Origin: Saprospiraceae bacterium
GTDB taxonomy: Bacteria > Bacteroidota > Bacteroidia > Chitinophagales > Saprospiraceae
DNA: 49,708 nt
NCBI GenBank assembly: GCA_025055285.1
Contig: JANWXM010000026.1
Coordinates: 1 to 49,708, forward strand
Direction: 5' to 3'
Numbering within the stretch: position 1 is the first letter of the stretch; every line of letters begins with the position of its first letter. Below the pieces are notes generated by a model that saw only the letters and a list, made by a program, of their open reading frames with translations, was not told the DNA's origin and did not search any database. The translations under genes were made by a program, and so were the position numbers. Positions 37,460-49,633 of this stretch are shown here, piece by piece.

Positions 37460-38299
37460 ATGATGCAAAAAGTGTGGCTTCTTCTTCGGTGCGCTGGTCT
37501 TGAGGTATATAGCTTCCTGACGACGCCCTATGTCATCAAAAGTTGCCTGTCGCTCGTAAGCGTGGTATTTAGTTTCGTTTTACTCACGCTTTGGTGGTTA
37601 AAGTGTTATACGCATCACGGCGAGAGCGTACATGTGCCTAATTTCATCGGGATGGGCTTTCGAGAGGCTTCGCAAAAAGCGCTTGCCCGCGGGTTTGGAG
37701 TCGTTATCAACGACTCGCTCTATGTGCCTGGAAAACCACCGGGAATAGTGCTTTTGCAAAATCCTAAGCCCCAGAGTCGAGTAAAAGAGGGACGTACTAT
37801 TTACTTAACCATAGCCAAACGCAATCCAGATGTTGTGCGTTTGCCTGCTTTGGTGGGCAACGATGACTATGACCTGTACAGCCGGAAATGCCTGCGCCTG
37901 GGTTTGAAGCCGCGCGTCATTGCCCGCATTGTTGCTCCTAAGTTAGCGCCAAATACAATTGTGGCCGTCCTGTTTCGCGGAGATACCATTACTGAGGCCA
38001 TTCGCTACGGCTTCGAGGTAGAGATGGGCTCAGAAATTGATTTCATTGTCTCAGAAAAAGTGACTCTCCTGGTCAACATACCCAACTGTACGTGCCTTAC
38101 CTACGATGCTGCTCGCTTCCTTATTAGCAGCAGTAACCTTAACCTTGGCGCCGTCATTCCCGATGCGACCGTTGTAGATCTTTCGTCGGCATACGTTTGG
38201 AGACAATCACCGCCCTACGAACCTAATGGTACCATACGCGTGGGTGAGCAAATTGACCTTTACCTAACCCAAGAGAGACCAGCAGGATGCCCAGAATAA
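37460..38299 (+). CDS. membrane-anchored PASTA-domain protein
   Basis: 279 residues: a short cytoplasmic N-terminus, one membrane helix (about 28-50, LSLVSVVFSFVLLTLWW), then three tandem PASTA-like repeats in the periplasm (starting near VHVPNFIGM, VVRLPALVG and LLVNIPNCTC). PASTA domains bind muropeptides or beta-lactams and usually sit on Ser/Thr kinases or PBPs. Here neither a kinase nor a transpeptidase domain is attached, the form common in Bacteroidota. The third repeat is divergent. Two adjacent ATG codons (37460 and 37463) are possible starts. Confidence 0.87.
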   Translation: MMQKVWLLLRCAGLEVYSFLTTPYVIKSCLSLVSVVFSFVLLTLWWLKCYTHHGESVHVPNFIGMGFREASQKALARGFGVVINDSLYVPGKPPGIVLLQNPKPQSRVKEGRTIYLTIAKRNPDVVRLPALVGNDDYDLYSRKCLRLGLKPRVIARIVAPKLAPNTIVAVLFRGDTITEAIRYGFEVEMGSEIDFIVSEKVTLLVNIPNCTCLTYDAARFLISSSNLNLGAVIPDATVVDLSSAYVWRQSPPYEPNGTIRVGEQIDLYLTQERPAGCPE

Positions 38300-38420
38300 A
38301 CCTCGAACTCGCCCTGTCGACGCCTAGAAAGAACCTTCTCCTCTTAACAGACGAGCACGTCATGCCCTAGGCAAAGGGATAATCGAAACAAGGCCTCGAA
38401 AATCCCAAGACAGAAAAACA

Positions 38421-38969
38421 TCACGCCTGCTTCTCCTCCTTACTCTTTTCAATCAGTATTCTCCACTCTTCGTTCTCCGATGCCATGATTTGCTCAGCGC
38501 GTTGAACAAATCGCCTAAAGGCCACTTCATCCCTTTGGGCATATTCCTCTGAGGCGCCACTCTCGTATAGCCATCGCTCGCGGATAAGGCGCTCAGCAGT
38601 CAGTCGATAAATGTGCCATTTTTCATGGTAGCGGTGAAGAGAAATGAGTCCTTCTGAAATAGCTACTACCACACCCAATAGCCCTGCAAGGTACTTGAGC
38701 CACTCCCACGAATTGTTAGCGTAACCTACTAGTAGCGGAATCAGTGCTCCACAAGCGATGGTAGCAACGCGCAGGCGATGAAACCAACGTTTATTCGCGG
38801 CGCTCTTCTTTTCATACCAATTAATCTGATCCTGGACGCGTTTTTCTAAATACTTAGCGCGAAGAAATTGCCAATCACTATCCGTTGGTACTAAAAATTC
38901 AGCGGCTTCTGGCCATTTTTTCTCTTGGTCGGATGCGTCAGATAAAGCATTTCTTTCTGTAGATTCCAT
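38421..38969 (-). CDS. DUF4231 / SLATT-family two-helix membrane protein
   Basis: 182 residues. A charged N-terminal segment (LEKRVQDQINWYEKKS) is followed by two closely spaced membrane helices (about 66-84 and 91-112) and a long C-terminal helix with the DUF4231 pattern: HEKWHIYRLTAERLIRERWLYESG, then FVQRAEQIMASENEEW. DUF4231 belongs to the SLATT group, predicted membrane effectors of nucleotide-signal conflict systems. Here no nucleotide cyclase, SLOG or other partner is nearby, so a solitary role is as likely. A -7 box lies upstream. It borders the broken GC-rich region at 39.3-40 kb. Confidence 0.85.
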   Translation of the reverse strand: MESTERNALSDASDQEKKWPEAAEFLVPTDSDWQFLRAKYLEKRVQDQINWYEKKSAANKRWFHRLRVATIACGALIPLLVGYANNSWEWLKYLAGLLGVVVAISEGLISLHRYHEKWHIYRLTAERLIRERWLYESGASEEYAQRDEVAFRRFVQRAEQIMASENEEWRILIEKSKEEKQA

Positions 38970-39001
38970 CTTGGGTTCAAATTTATAGTACCAACTAAGT
39001 G

Positions 39002-39009
39002 CAAAGATA
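39002..39009 (-). promoter_or_regulatory. -7 box of the DUF4231 gene
   Basis: TATCTTTG on the minus strand, 32 nt before the start at 38969. A second partial match (TAAATTTG at 38985-38978) is closer and would leave almost no leader. Confidence 0.5.
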
Positions 39010-39122
39010 TATCAAGTATTTAGAGATCGGTACTTCCTGATTGAATTTGTTTAACGTATGCATTACCCTGCCGACAGTGGGCTTGCTTACTGAAATAAAC
39101 TCAATGATAGCGAAGGCTCAAA

Positions 39123-39136
39123 GGTCAGTACTGACC
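39123..39136. repeat. perfect 14-bp palindrome
   Basis: GGTCAGTACTGACC reads the same on both strands. It stands in the non-coding stretch upstream of the DUF4231 gene, about 115 bp from its -7 box. It could be an operator for a dimeric regulator or chance; no second copy was noticed. Confidence 0.4.
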
Positions 39137-39288
39137 TCTGCAAATTAGCATACGAACGATTGTCGCACAGCAATATGAAAGCTGTCCTTTAAGATAACTG
39201 TTTAACTGACCCTAGCTATTTTTGAGGCGAAACTATTGATCCTGTGTTAGGCTGTCTTCAAAAATTTTCTCAGAAATTTATGCTATAA

Positions 39289-39498
39289 AGATTAGAGATT
39301 GTTCCAATTCCTTTCGAATTTGATGCTGTTACCTTCTGGTTTTTCCACTTCTTGCGTATTTTGCAAAAAGGATGGACGTTTGAAAGTGTTCTCAAGATTC
39401 GCCAGAAAGAGCGAGGCATCTATTATGAGCAAAGCCTAATTCCCCTACCGCGTCAGCAATATTGGGAAGCTCATCGAGGGTGGGTAATATGTACGTAG
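39289..39498 (+). pseudogene. remnant of an unidentified coding sequence
   Basis: A 69-codon open stretch after a TAA at 39286 ends in a TAG at 39496-39498. It reads as protein-like sequence (FEFDAVTFWFFHFLRILQ, then VLKIRQKERGIYYEQ and YWEAHRGWVI) but has no ATG at a sensible place and no recognisable family. The upstream sequence is AT-rich and non-coding in this frame. It looks like the tail of a gene whose beginning is lost. Composition is like the rest of the genome, unlike the GC-rich stretch that follows. Confidence 0.35.
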
Positions 39499-39975
39499 AC
39501 CGAACGCAGTACATCGAAGTGTCCGAGAAACTGTCGGATCCATACCAGATCTTCCTGCGTCCTCGGCGACAACAGCAAGACAGGTCGGATGCTGCGCGTG
39601 GGCGATGAGAAGGCCGACGGGCGACGGCTGGAGGACGGCTGTGCGCAGGTGGTGCTGACGGTCCAGTTCAGTGTCGAGCGCTGCTGGACGCGGGACGATT
39701 TCCTCGGTCTGTTTTTCTAGTTGGGCTTGCTGGCCCTCTGCCAGGTGGCTTTTGGGCGCTTGACCTTTGGAGTCCCCAGTGGCGTTGTCGTGGCGACTTG
39801 TCCTACGGGTATTTTCGAGGCTGGCTAGCCGAGGCTACGGCGTTGCGGGGTCGGGCGCCGGGTGGCGGTGTGTCTGAGTCATCCAGACGTGGCGCGGCAG
39901 GGCAATGTCCTCGGCCGGTTGATGCCTGTCGCCGGTGCAGAGGTTTCTGTCGAACAAGTCGGTACTTTTAAGTAG
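39499..39975 (+). other. GC-rich island with broken coding frames
   Basis: By hand count about 64% G+C over 39541-39960, compared with about 30% just upstream (39241-39300). One plus-strand frame reads from 39499 to a TAG at 39973 with only two internal stops (TAG at 39718 and 39826). Its pieces look protein-like (for example MLRVGDEKADGRRLEDG and HPDVARQGNVLGRLMPVAG). Another frame is open for about 120 codons without a start. A short ATG frame (39489-39608) also overlaps. None matches a family I know. The composition suggests foreign DNA that has decayed. Confidence 0.4.
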
Positions 39976-40101
39976 AGGACGTGAAGCACTACAACAAAAA
40001 CACCTTGTATTTTTGAACGAGAACAAGGGAAAAAAACTCCTTAACTTTTGTCCTAGTCTAGACTTAAAATCATACTATCAATTTGGCTGATGCTCTCTGC
40101 C

Positions 40102-40947
40102 ATGAAGAAAACTATTTCCTATCTCCAATTTTGTGCTTGTATAATTTGGTACAACGTCTTGTTAGCCCAACCTTTTAGCGTCGTTACCTACAATATTCGC
40201 TGCGATAGTCCTGAAGATAGGGAAAATACTTGGCAAGAACGACGGCATTGGCTGGCTGCCCAGATTCGTTTTCACGCACCCGATATCTTCGGCGTACAAG
40301 AAGCATTTAAGCATCAATTAGATTTTCTGCAAGAACAACTTCCCGCTTATGCCTGGCTTGGCGTTGGACGCGATGACGGCTGTGAAGCAGGCGAATATGC
40401 CGCTATTTTTTATCGTAAAAGTCGCTTTCAAGTAGAAGAAAGCGGCACATTTTGGTTATCACCTACACCGGAGATAGTCTCGAAGGGCTGGGACGCTGCA
40501 TCCCCCCGCATATGTACTTGGGCTCTATTCGAAGACAAGGTCGCACGGCGCCGCTTCTGGGTGTTTAACACACATTTCGATCATATCGGACGCGAAGCTC
40601 GGCGACAGTCGGCATCATTACTTCTGATGCGCCTATGGGAAATGAATCGCTCCCGTTATCCAGCCATTGTCATGGGCGACCTTAATGCAGGGCCAAACAC
40701 AGAACCTATCCAAATTTTGCTGCGCGAACTATACGACACTCGAACCCGCAGCCAAGAACCTCCTTTTGGGCCAGAGGGTACGTTTAACGGTTTTCGCTTT
40801 CACGAGCCCGTAGAATTACGAATCGACTACATCTTTACTACTGCCCAACTTATTACTCGAAAGTACGCCATACTGAGCGACTCTAAAAACTGTCGTTATC
40901 CGTCTGACCATCTGCCAGTTTATGCTTTACTAGATTATGCACCGTAG
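40102..40947 (+). CDS. exported endonuclease/exonuclease/phosphatase family protein
   Basis: About 281 residues from the ATG at 40102, preceding a signal peptide that ends near LLAQ; an in-frame ATG at 40090 is also possible. The EEP fold motifs are all present: TYNIRCD, the metal-binding glutamate in VQEAFKHQ, NTHFDHIG, the GDLNAGPN aspartate and asparagine, and the terminal SDHLPV. Secreted members of this type act as nucleases or as phosphodiesterases on sugar, inositol or lipid phosphates; the substrate is unknown here. Convergent with the ion channel homologue, with 17 nt between them. No clear promoter box. Confidence 0.9.
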   Translation: MKKTISYLQFCACIIWYNVLLAQPFSVVTYNIRCDSPEDRENTWQERRHWLAAQIRFHAPDIFGVQEAFKHQLDFLQEQLPAYAWLGVGRDDGCEAGEYAAIFYRKSRFQVEESGTFWLSPTPEIVSKGWDAASPRICTWALFEDKVARRRFWVFNTHFDHIGREARRQSASLLLMRLWEMNRSRYPAIVMGDLNAGPNTEPIQILLRELYDTRTRSQEPPFGPEGTFNGFRFHEPVELRIDYIFTTAQLITRKYAILSDSKNCRYPSDHLPVYALLDYAP

Positions 40948-40964
40948 TCAAGCCAGATAGCGCT

Positions 40965-43378
<2,414 letters not shown>

Positions 43379-43403
43379 CATCCTGGCAGGCATGCACGTA
43401 CAA

Positions 43404-43435
43404 TTGTGAGCTATGCGCATCTTTTCATATCTTTG
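43404..43435 (+). promoter_or_regulatory. promoter of infB
   Basis: TTG at 43404-43406, a 21-nt gap, then TATCTTTG at 43428-43435. This matches the phylum consensus. The infB start lies 82 nt downstream. Confidence 0.6.
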
Positions 43436-43517
43436 CGCAATTCGTAACAGGGAAAAAGAAATAGGAGTTTCCCTAATTTAACCAATTTATTCTTGCGAAC
43501 GTAGGAAATAACACGGA

Positions 43518-46457
43518 ATGGCATTAAAACTTATTCGGGTAGCCAGGGATTTTAATGTAGGTCTACACACGATCGTAGAGACTTTGCGAAGCAAAGGCTT
43601 TACCGATGTGGAGGAGAAACCTACGGCAGAAATTACGGAGGAAATGTTAAGCATCTTAGAAAAAGAGTTTCAAAAGGACCTGGCTATCAAGAAAGAGGCA
43701 GATAAACTAGCTCGCCCTGTTGTTAAGAAAGAAGGAAGTAGCACTCCACCCGTATCTCCTGCAGGAGTAGGGATGGAACCCCCGCCTCCTGCCTCAACGT
43801 CACCTCGGCCATCCCTCCTACCTCCGCGAGAGCCGATGCCTTCTCCCTCAACTCCACCAAAGGAAGAACCAAAACCCGACTTGCTCGGGCGGGAAAAGCC
43901 TGGTCTGCGCGTAGTAGGGAAAATTGACCTCGACACCCTGAACAAGACTCCAGATAAGCAAGCGCCTGAGGCGAAGCATCCTAAAGAAGAGCCTGCGAGT
44001 TCCGACCTGAAAACATCCGTTACAGAAAAAGAAACGACTGAAACCATCCAAAAACAGGTACCACCACCGCCTCCTGCAGATACGCCACCTGCTCCTGTCG
44101 TTTCAAAACCAGCAAAAAGTAGCCCTGAAGCAGAGGAGACTTCTCTTGCCGTTCCCCCAGCACCTGCTGAGGAAAAGGCCACAGAAACTGAATTCTATCG
44201 CGCGGAAGCTCCTCAACTTCGCGGACTAAAAATTGTAGGTAAAGTAGACCTCGAAAAGCGAAAAAAAGAAGCTCAAGCTTCGGAACGCAACCGAAATCGG
44301 CGCGATCGCGCACCTAGCGAAAAAAACGCACCCAATACTGCTGCACCAAGTAACGTCCGAGCAGGCAGTACAAAAGACCGAACATCAGATGTAAGTGACT
44401 TATCGGCAGAGCGGCGCAAGCGAAAGCGCAAGAAAATACAACAACCGATTACAGCTGAAGCTATCCAGAAAACGCTTTCGAACAATCAAGGAGAAAAACG
44501 CGCAAAGGGCCGAATCAATGAAACGCGCGAGCTTTCCAGACAAGAAATAGAAGAGCAGATCAAAAAAACCATGACGCGTTTGGGCGCTGGCGTCAGCCGC
44601 AAACGCCAGAAGCTCCGTCGAGAAAAACGCGAAAACATTCGCGAGCGCGTCGAGGCTGCCGAGTCAGCTACTGAAAGCAATCTCCTGCAAGTGACCGAAT
44701 TCATCTCGGTGTCTGACCTGGCCAATTTGATGAACGTTAAACCCGCCGACGTTATCAAAGCTTGTATGAGCTTAGGCGTGTTTGTATCGATCAATCAACG
44801 CCTAGACGCCGAAATCATTGAATTAATCGCCGCTGAATTTGGTTATACCGTCAAGTTCATCAGTGCTGAAGAACAGGTAGAGGTCGCGGAAGACGAAGTA
44901 GACAATCCCGAAGATTTAGTGCCGCGTCAGCCTATTGTAACTGTCATGGGCCATGTGGACCACGGGAAAACTTCACTTCTCGACTATATTCGCAAAGCAA
45001 ACGTAGCTGCAGGAGAGGCAGGCGGCATTACCCAGCACATTGGCGCATACGAGGTTACGGTAGGAGAGGGCCCGAATGCACGAAAAATTACCTTTTTAGA
45101 CACTCCAGGCCACGAAGCTTTCACCGCCATGCGAGCTCGGGGTGCCAAGGTGACTGATGTTGCGATTATCGTTATTGCAGCCGACGACAGCGTGATGCCT
45201 CAAACGAGAGAAGCAATTAGCCATGCTCAGGCAGCTGGCGTTCCTATCGTATTCGCCATAAACAAGATAGACAAAGAGGGTGCTGACCCAGACCGCATTC
45301 GCCAAGAATTGGCCCAAATGAACTTTTTAGTAGAAGAATGGGGAGGCCGCTATCAATGTCAAGAAATTTCAGCAAAAAAAGGAACTAACGTAGACAAACT
45401 GCTTGAGAAAGTGTTGCTTGAGGCCGACCTACTCGACCTGAAAGCCAATCCAAAACGCCGCGCCGTGGGCACTGTACTGGAAGCCTCTCTTGAAAAAGGT
45501 CGTGGTTATGTAGCGAAAGTACTCATCGAAAATGGAACCCTTCACGAAGGCGATCCTATTGTTGCTGGCGAACACGCAGGCAAAGTGAAAGCTATGTTCA
45601 ACGAGCGCGGACAACGAGTTAAAGAAGCGGGTCCTGCCTGTCCTGTGCTTGTATTAGGTCTCGACGGAGCTCCTCAAGCTGGCGAAAAACTCAAGGAGAC
45701 CGCTACAGAAACCCAAGCCCGAGAAATTGCCGCCCGACGCGCTCAAATTTTACGAGAACAGGCCACTCGCGCAAGCAAACGCATCAGCTTAGACGAAATT
45801 GGACGTCGCCTAGCTCTAGGTAATTTTAAAGAGCTGAAACTCATCGTTAAGGGAGACGTAGATGGCTCAGTAGAGGCCCTCAGCGATGCATTAATTAAGC
45901 TTTCCGTAGAGAAAATTCAAGTAAATGTCATACACAAAGCCGTTGGCCAAATTATTGATAGCGACGTCATGCTTGCCTCCGCCTCTGATGCTATTATCAT
46001 AGGCTTCCAGGTACGTCCCTCTGCCACAGCACGCAAACTCGCTGAACGAGAGGGGGTACAAATCAAACTTTACTCCGTTATTTATGAGGCTATTGAAGAA
46101 GTAAAGGCTGCAATGGAAGGAATGCTGGAGCCTAAGAAGGAGGAGGAAATCGTCGGCCAAGCAGAAGTTCGAGAAATTTTCAAGATATCGAAAGTAGGTA
46201 CTGTGGCAGGCTGCTACGTCCAAGAGGGCAAAATTTCTCGAAGCAATTACGTACGCGTCATACGCGACGGAATCGTCATCTATCCTATACACGAGGGTCA
46301 ACACGTGGACATTACTTCGCTTAGGCGATTCAAAGAAGATGTCAAAGAGGTACGCAGTGGGCTTGAGTGCGGTTTAACCATTCGAAACTTCAACGACATC
46401 AAGGTAGGAGATATAATCGAGGCTTATAATATAAAAGAAGTAAAATCTTCTTTGTGA
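43518..46457 (+). CDS. infB: translation initiation factor IF-2
   Basis: 979 residues. IF-2 brings initiator tRNA to the ribosome and drives subunit joining. A short N-terminal domain ([15 protein letters not shown]) is followed by a long, low-complexity linker rich in P, E, K and A (about 70-330), an IF2_N-like block (about 390-460) and the GTPase core with G1 GHVDHGKTS from residue 478, G3 DTPGHEAF and G4 NKID. The C-terminal domains end with a normal [11 protein letters not shown]. The linker is longer than in many bacteria and variable, as is usual in this phylum. No nusA or rbfA is adjacent, unlike the common operon. Confidence 0.97.
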   Translation: MALKLIRVARDFNVGLHTIVETLRSKGFTDVEEKPTAEITEEMLSILEKEFQKDLAIKKEADKLARPVVKKEGSSTPPVSPAGVGMEPPPPASTSPRPSLLPPREPMPSPSTPPKEEPKPDLLGREKPGLRVVGKIDLDTLNKTPDKQAPEAKHPKEEPASSDLKTSVTEKETTETIQKQVPPPPPADTPPAPVVSKPAKSSPEAEETSLAVPPAPAEEKATETEFYRAEAPQLRGLKIVGKVDLEKRKKEAQASERNRNRRDRAPSEKNAPNTAAPSNVRAGSTKDRTSDVSDLSAERRKRKRKKIQQPITAEAIQKTLSNNQGEKRAKGRINETRELSRQEIEEQIKKTMTRLGAGVSRKRQKLRREKRENIRERVEAAESATESNLLQVTEFISVSDLANLMNVKPADVIKACMSLGVFVSINQRLDAEIIELIAAEFGYTVKFISAEEQVEVAEDEVDNPEDLVPRQPIVTVMGHVDHGKTSLLDYIRKANVAAGEAGGITQHIGAYEVTVGEGPNARKITFLDTPGHEAFTAMRARGAKVTDVAIIVIAADDSVMPQTREAISHAQAAGVPIVFAINKIDKEGADPDRIRQELAQMNFLVEEWGGRYQCQEISAKKGTNVDKLLEKVLLEADLLDLKANPKRRAVGTVLEASLEKGRGYVAKVLIENGTLHEGDPIVAGEHAGKVKAMFNERGQRVKEAGPACPVLVLGLDGAPQAGEKLKETATETQAREIAARRAQILREQATRASKRISLDEIGRRLALGNFKELKLIVKGDVDGSVEALSDALIKLSVEKIQVNVIHKAVGQIIDSDVMLASASDAIIIGFQVRPSATARKLAEREGVQIKLYSVIYEAIEEVKAAMEGMLEPKKEEEIVGQAEVREIFKISKVGTVAGCYVQEGKISRSNYVRVIRDGIVIYPIHEGQHVDITSLRRFKEDVKEVRSGLECGLTIRNFNDIKVGDIIEAYNIKEVKSSL

Positions 46458-46536
46458 TTCAATTTTTATTCTTTGTATAGGTAAGCCAAGAGCGATATTC
46501 GATTATACATCATTCAAATCAAAAAACGACAGGCCG

Positions 46537-47415
46537 TTGAAAGGAATTATCCTTGCTGGTGGGTTAGGAACACGGCTTTACCCACTCACATTAGCTGTAA
46601 GCAAGCAGTTGATGCCTGTTTACGATAAGCCTATGATCTATTATCCGCTGTCAGTTCTGATGATGGCGGGTATTCGAGAGGTTTTGATCATTTCCACGCC
46701 AACAGATCTTCCTCGTTTCCAGCATCTCTTCGGCGATGGCTCCCACCTAGGGATGGCATTTTCCTATGTAGCACAACTCGAACCAAATGGTTTAGCTCAG
46801 GCATTTGTCTTAGGTGCTGAATTTATTGGAACAGATAGTGTTTGTTTGGTGCTGGGCGACAATATTTTTTACGGCGCAGGACTAGGTGAAATTGTACGCG
46901 CTTGCCTCCGACCAGAAGGCGGCATCATCTTTGCCTACCGAGTAGCTGATCCTGAGCGTTACGGCGTCGTTGAATTTGATGAGAAATTTCGCGCCATCAG
47001 CATTGAGGAAAAACCTCGCCATCCAAAGAGCCATTTTGCTGTTCCCGGCTTGTATTTCTATGAAAATTCTGTTGTAGAGGTAGCTCGTAATTTGAAACCT
47101 AGTGCCCGCGGAGAGTACGAAATCACAGATGTTAACAAATATTACTTAGAACAAGGCCGACTTCAAGTAAGGGTTATGGGACGCGGCTTTGCCTGGTTAG
47201 ATACAGGCACTCATGAATCACTTTTGCAAGCAGGGCAGTTCGTCCAAGCTATTGAACAGCGGCAAGGGTTAAAAATTGGGTGTATTGAGGAAATCGCTTG
47301 GAAGATGGGCTTCATTACAGATGCAGAACTCGAAGGATTAGCCCATCGCTATTTAAAGAGTGGGTATGGAGAGTATCTACTTCAAATCTTAAAGGAGGGC
47401 ATACGAGTGATGTAA
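46537..47415 (+). CDS. rmlA: glucose-1-phosphate thymidylyltransferase
   Basis: 292 residues. RmlA makes dTDP-glucose from glucose-1-phosphate and dTTP, the first step to dTDP-rhamnose and other surface sugars. The nucleotide-binding [11 protein letters not shown], the [17 protein letters not shown] block and VLGDNIFYG are intact. The start codon is TTG: translation from 46537 gives the exact family N-terminus (KGIILAGG follows the initiator), and the nearest in-frame ATG is deep inside the fold. rmlB, rmlC and rmlD are not in the window. It follows infB by 79 nt and is convergent with pyrH. Confidence 0.95.
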   Translation: MKGIILAGGLGTRLYPLTLAVSKQLMPVYDKPMIYYPLSVLMMAGIREVLIISTPTDLPRFQHLFGDGSHLGMAFSYVAQLEPNGLAQAFVLGAEFIGTDSVCLVLGDNIFYGAGLGEIVRACLRPEGGIIFAYRVADPERYGVVEFDEKFRAISIEEKPRHPKSHFAVPGLYFYENSVVEVARNLKPSARGEYEITDVNKYYLEQGRLQVRVMGRGFAWLDTGTHESLLQAGQFVQAIEQRQGLKIGCIEEIAWKMGFITDAELEGLAHRYLKSGYGEYLLQILKEGIRVM

Positions 47416-47439
47416 GAAATTGAAATACTTCCTCAGGCT

Positions 47440-48153
47440 CTATTCTTCCACAAGAGTACCGACGCTTTCTCCTAGCACAATCCGACGAAGATTGTCGGGC
47501 TGATTAATGTCAAAGACAATAATAGGCATTTTATTTTGCTGACAAAGCGTAAACGCTGTCATGTCCATCACTTCTAGCCCTAGAGCAATTACTTTTGCAA
47601 AGGAAATGCGGTCAAATTTGACCGCTCTCGGATCTTTTTCTGGATCCGCAGTATATACGCCATCTACCCGCGTGCCTTTCAAAATCACGTCAGCGCCTAT
47701 CTCATTAGCCCTCAAGGCAGCAGCACTATCGGTAGTGAAGTAAGGGTTGCCCGTTCCAGCAGCACAAATTACTACGCGCCCTTTCTCCAAGTGTCGAATA
47801 GCCCTTCGGCGAATGTAAGGTTCTGCAATGCTTTCCATTCGTATGGCGGTCATCAGGCGCGTATATACGCCGATACTTTCTAAGGCACTCTGAAGGGCTA
47901 GACCGTTAATAACGGTCGCCAACATGCCCATGTAATCACCTGTCACAGGCTCTATGCCAGAGTTTTGCGCTTGAATACCGCGAAAGATATTCCCACCTCC
48001 AATGACAACTGCTACTTCTACACCTAGATCATGAAGAATTTTAATTTGCTGGGCATAATGTTTGAGCATTTCTGCTTCTATACCGTAGCGTTGCTTGCCC
48101 ATTAGGCTTTCTCCGGAAAGTTTAAGAAGAATACGCTTATATTTGATTGTCAT
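47440..48153 (-). CDS. pyrH: UMP kinase
   Basis: 237 residues of the bacterial amino-acid-kinase-fold UMP kinase, which phosphorylates UMP to UDP in pyrimidine supply and is regulated by GTP and UTP in other species. The phosphate-binding [13 protein letters not shown] is at the N-terminus, [11 protein letters not shown] follows near residue 52, and [17 protein letters not shown] is the nucleotide-site segment. The C-terminal [20 protein letters not shown] is typical. frr (ribosome recycling factor) often follows pyrH but is not adjacent here. A near-match -7 sequence (TATATTTC) lies just upstream. Confidence 0.96.
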   Translation of the reverse strand: MTIKYKRILLKLSGESLMGKQRYGIEAEMLKHYAQQIKILHDLGVEVAVVIGGGNIFRGIQAQNSGIEPVTGDYMGMLATVINGLALQSALESIGVYTRLMTAIRMESIAEPYIRRRAIRHLEKGRVVICAAGTGNPYFTTDSAAALRANEIGADVILKGTRVDGVYTADPEKDPRAVKFDRISFAKVIALGLEVMDMTAFTLCQQNKMPIIVFDINQPDNLRRIVLGESVGTLVEE

Positions 48154-48289
48154 AGCCTTATCAAGAAATATAGCCTAATATAGACGTTCATGTAAGAGGA
48201 TTTTCCATAGATACTCGATAAGGTGTTTGGTTTCGGCAGCAAAGAACGCCTTTAAAATGGAATAAATAGACACGCATGTCTGCCTTTTT

Positions 48290-48297
48290 TACCTTTG
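48290..48297 (+). promoter_or_regulatory. -7 box of the OmpA-family gene
   Basis: TACCTTTG matches the consensus exactly, 37 nt before the start at 48335. The upstream TTG element is not clear. Confidence 0.5.
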
Positions 48298-48334
48298 TTG
48301 GCCGTCCTCGACTTCAAGGGATGCGCAAATCAAT

Positions 48335-49489
48335 ATGCTAAGTTATCGCCAATCTTCCGTTTCCGCGAGTGTCTCATCTTTTGTGAGCCTACTTGGGCTT
48401 TCTGGCCTGTGCTTACTGGTTTCTTTCGAGGGCATGGCTCAAGTACTTAAGGATGGAGATAACCTCGTACCGAATCCTAGTTTTGAGCGCTTTGTTGCAC
48501 CTCCTGTGGGTTGGTCTTACCGTGGATCCTTCTTTGGTCAAGTGGTTAAGTATTGGTTTAGCCCTACGACAGCTAGTCCCGATATATATGGACCGGGTGT
48601 GAAAGTGCCACAAGACTGGGCCGAAAAGGGCTTCGGCCAACAAACACCTCGCTCCGGAAGAAGTATGGCTGGCTTAACTCTGTGGGGATGTACCAATGGT
48701 AAACCGCATTGTCGTGAATATATTAGTGTTCAACTAGCCGAGCCCTTAGTCCCTGGCCAAGAATACTATATCGAGTTCTGGGTAACTCCGCTACCGCGCT
48801 CCCTACGCATCAATAAGATTGGAGCATTTCTATCCGATCGCCGGGTTGAACAAAAAACCGACGAACTACTGGCTTTCACGCCACAATTTTCTGCTCAAGA
48901 AATCGTACAGCCATCGGAGGGGAAATGGGCGAAATTAAGTGGCTTATTCACGGCAACAAGCGAGGCTGAGTATCTAATCCTTGGAAACTTCTTTCCGGAT
49001 GAGCAAACACAAACAAAGGCTGTACATCCAGAGAGCTTCAACTACGCGTATTATTATGTGGACGACGTCCTCTTAAAAAAAGTGCCACCTTACAAGCCTG
49101 TGCCCATCCGCCCTGACGACCTTAGCCGACAACCCTTGGAGACGGGTAAGGTCATCCAGCTGAAAAACATTTACTTCGAGTTCGACAAATATGAACTTAT
49201 GCCGCGTTCTTACGTAGAGTTGAACAAATTACTTCAAATCCTGAGAGAAAATCCTTCTATGCATATTGCCATCGTTGGGCATACTGATAGTGTCGGTAGC
49301 ACTAACTACAATCTATGGCTTTCGCGCAAACGAGCAAAAGCAGTTTGGCAGTACCTCTTAGATAACGGAATTGCATCCCAGCGGCTTCAATATCGCGGAG
49401 AGGGTAAATCTAAACCTGTGGCTCCTAACGACACGGAGAGCGGACGTTTTCAAAATCGCCGAGTAGAGTTTATTGTTATCAAAAAATAA
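48335..49489 (+). CDS. OmpA-family outer-membrane protein
   Basis: 384 residues: a signal peptide (ending near EGMAQ), an N-terminal beta-sandwich-like domain beginning NLVPNPSFERF (about 42-250, resembling carbohydrate-binding modules), a proline-rich linker, and a C-terminal OmpA domain (about 265-384). The OmpA domain has IYFEFDKYEL, VGHTDSVGS and NLWLSRKRAKAV, the peptidoglycan-binding core with its conserved aspartate and arginine. No beta-barrel is present, so the protein is probably periplasmic or surface-associated and bound to the cell wall. Many copies of this architecture are found in Bacteroidota. Confidence 0.9.
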   Translation: MLSYRQSSVSASVSSFVSLLGLSGLCLLVSFEGMAQVLKDGDNLVPNPSFERFVAPPVGWSYRGSFFGQVVKYWFSPTTASPDIYGPGVKVPQDWAEKGFGQQTPRSGRSMAGLTLWGCTNGKPHCREYISVQLAEPLVPGQEYYIEFWVTPLPRSLRINKIGAFLSDRRVEQKTDELLAFTPQFSAQEIVQPSEGKWAKLSGLFTATSEAEYLILGNFFPDEQTQTKAVHPESFNYAYYYVDDVLLKKVPPYKPVPIRPDDLSRQPLETGKVIQLKNIYFEFDKYELMPRSYVELNKLLQILRENPSMHIAIVGHTDSVGSTNYNLWLSRKRAKAVWQYLLDNGIASQRLQYRGEGKSKPVAPNDTESGRFQNRRVEFIVIKK

Positions 49490-49633
49490 GCGTCCGATGA
49501 ATTCTACATTCGCTTCTCGAGGAAGGAGAATCGAGGCTGAATTTTGCGCTGCCTGCCCGCAGGATAGCCGATAGTAAAGTCGAAAGTGTCGCACGCTCTG
49601 GTTAAAGGGACGTACAGATAGATAGAACGAGTG

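Noticed and set aside
39289-39975. One plus-strand frame with only TAG interruptions, suggesting amber recoding
   Set aside because: TAG serves as an ordinary stop elsewhere in the window (the SDR gene at 6356-6358 and the EEP gene at 40945-40947). The GC-rich composition also makes TAA rare by chance.
39835-40026. 63-codon minus-strand frame in the GC-rich patch
   Set aside because: Low-complexity proline-, arginine- and histidine-rich translation typical of a random frame in GC-rich DNA. No promoter or family match.
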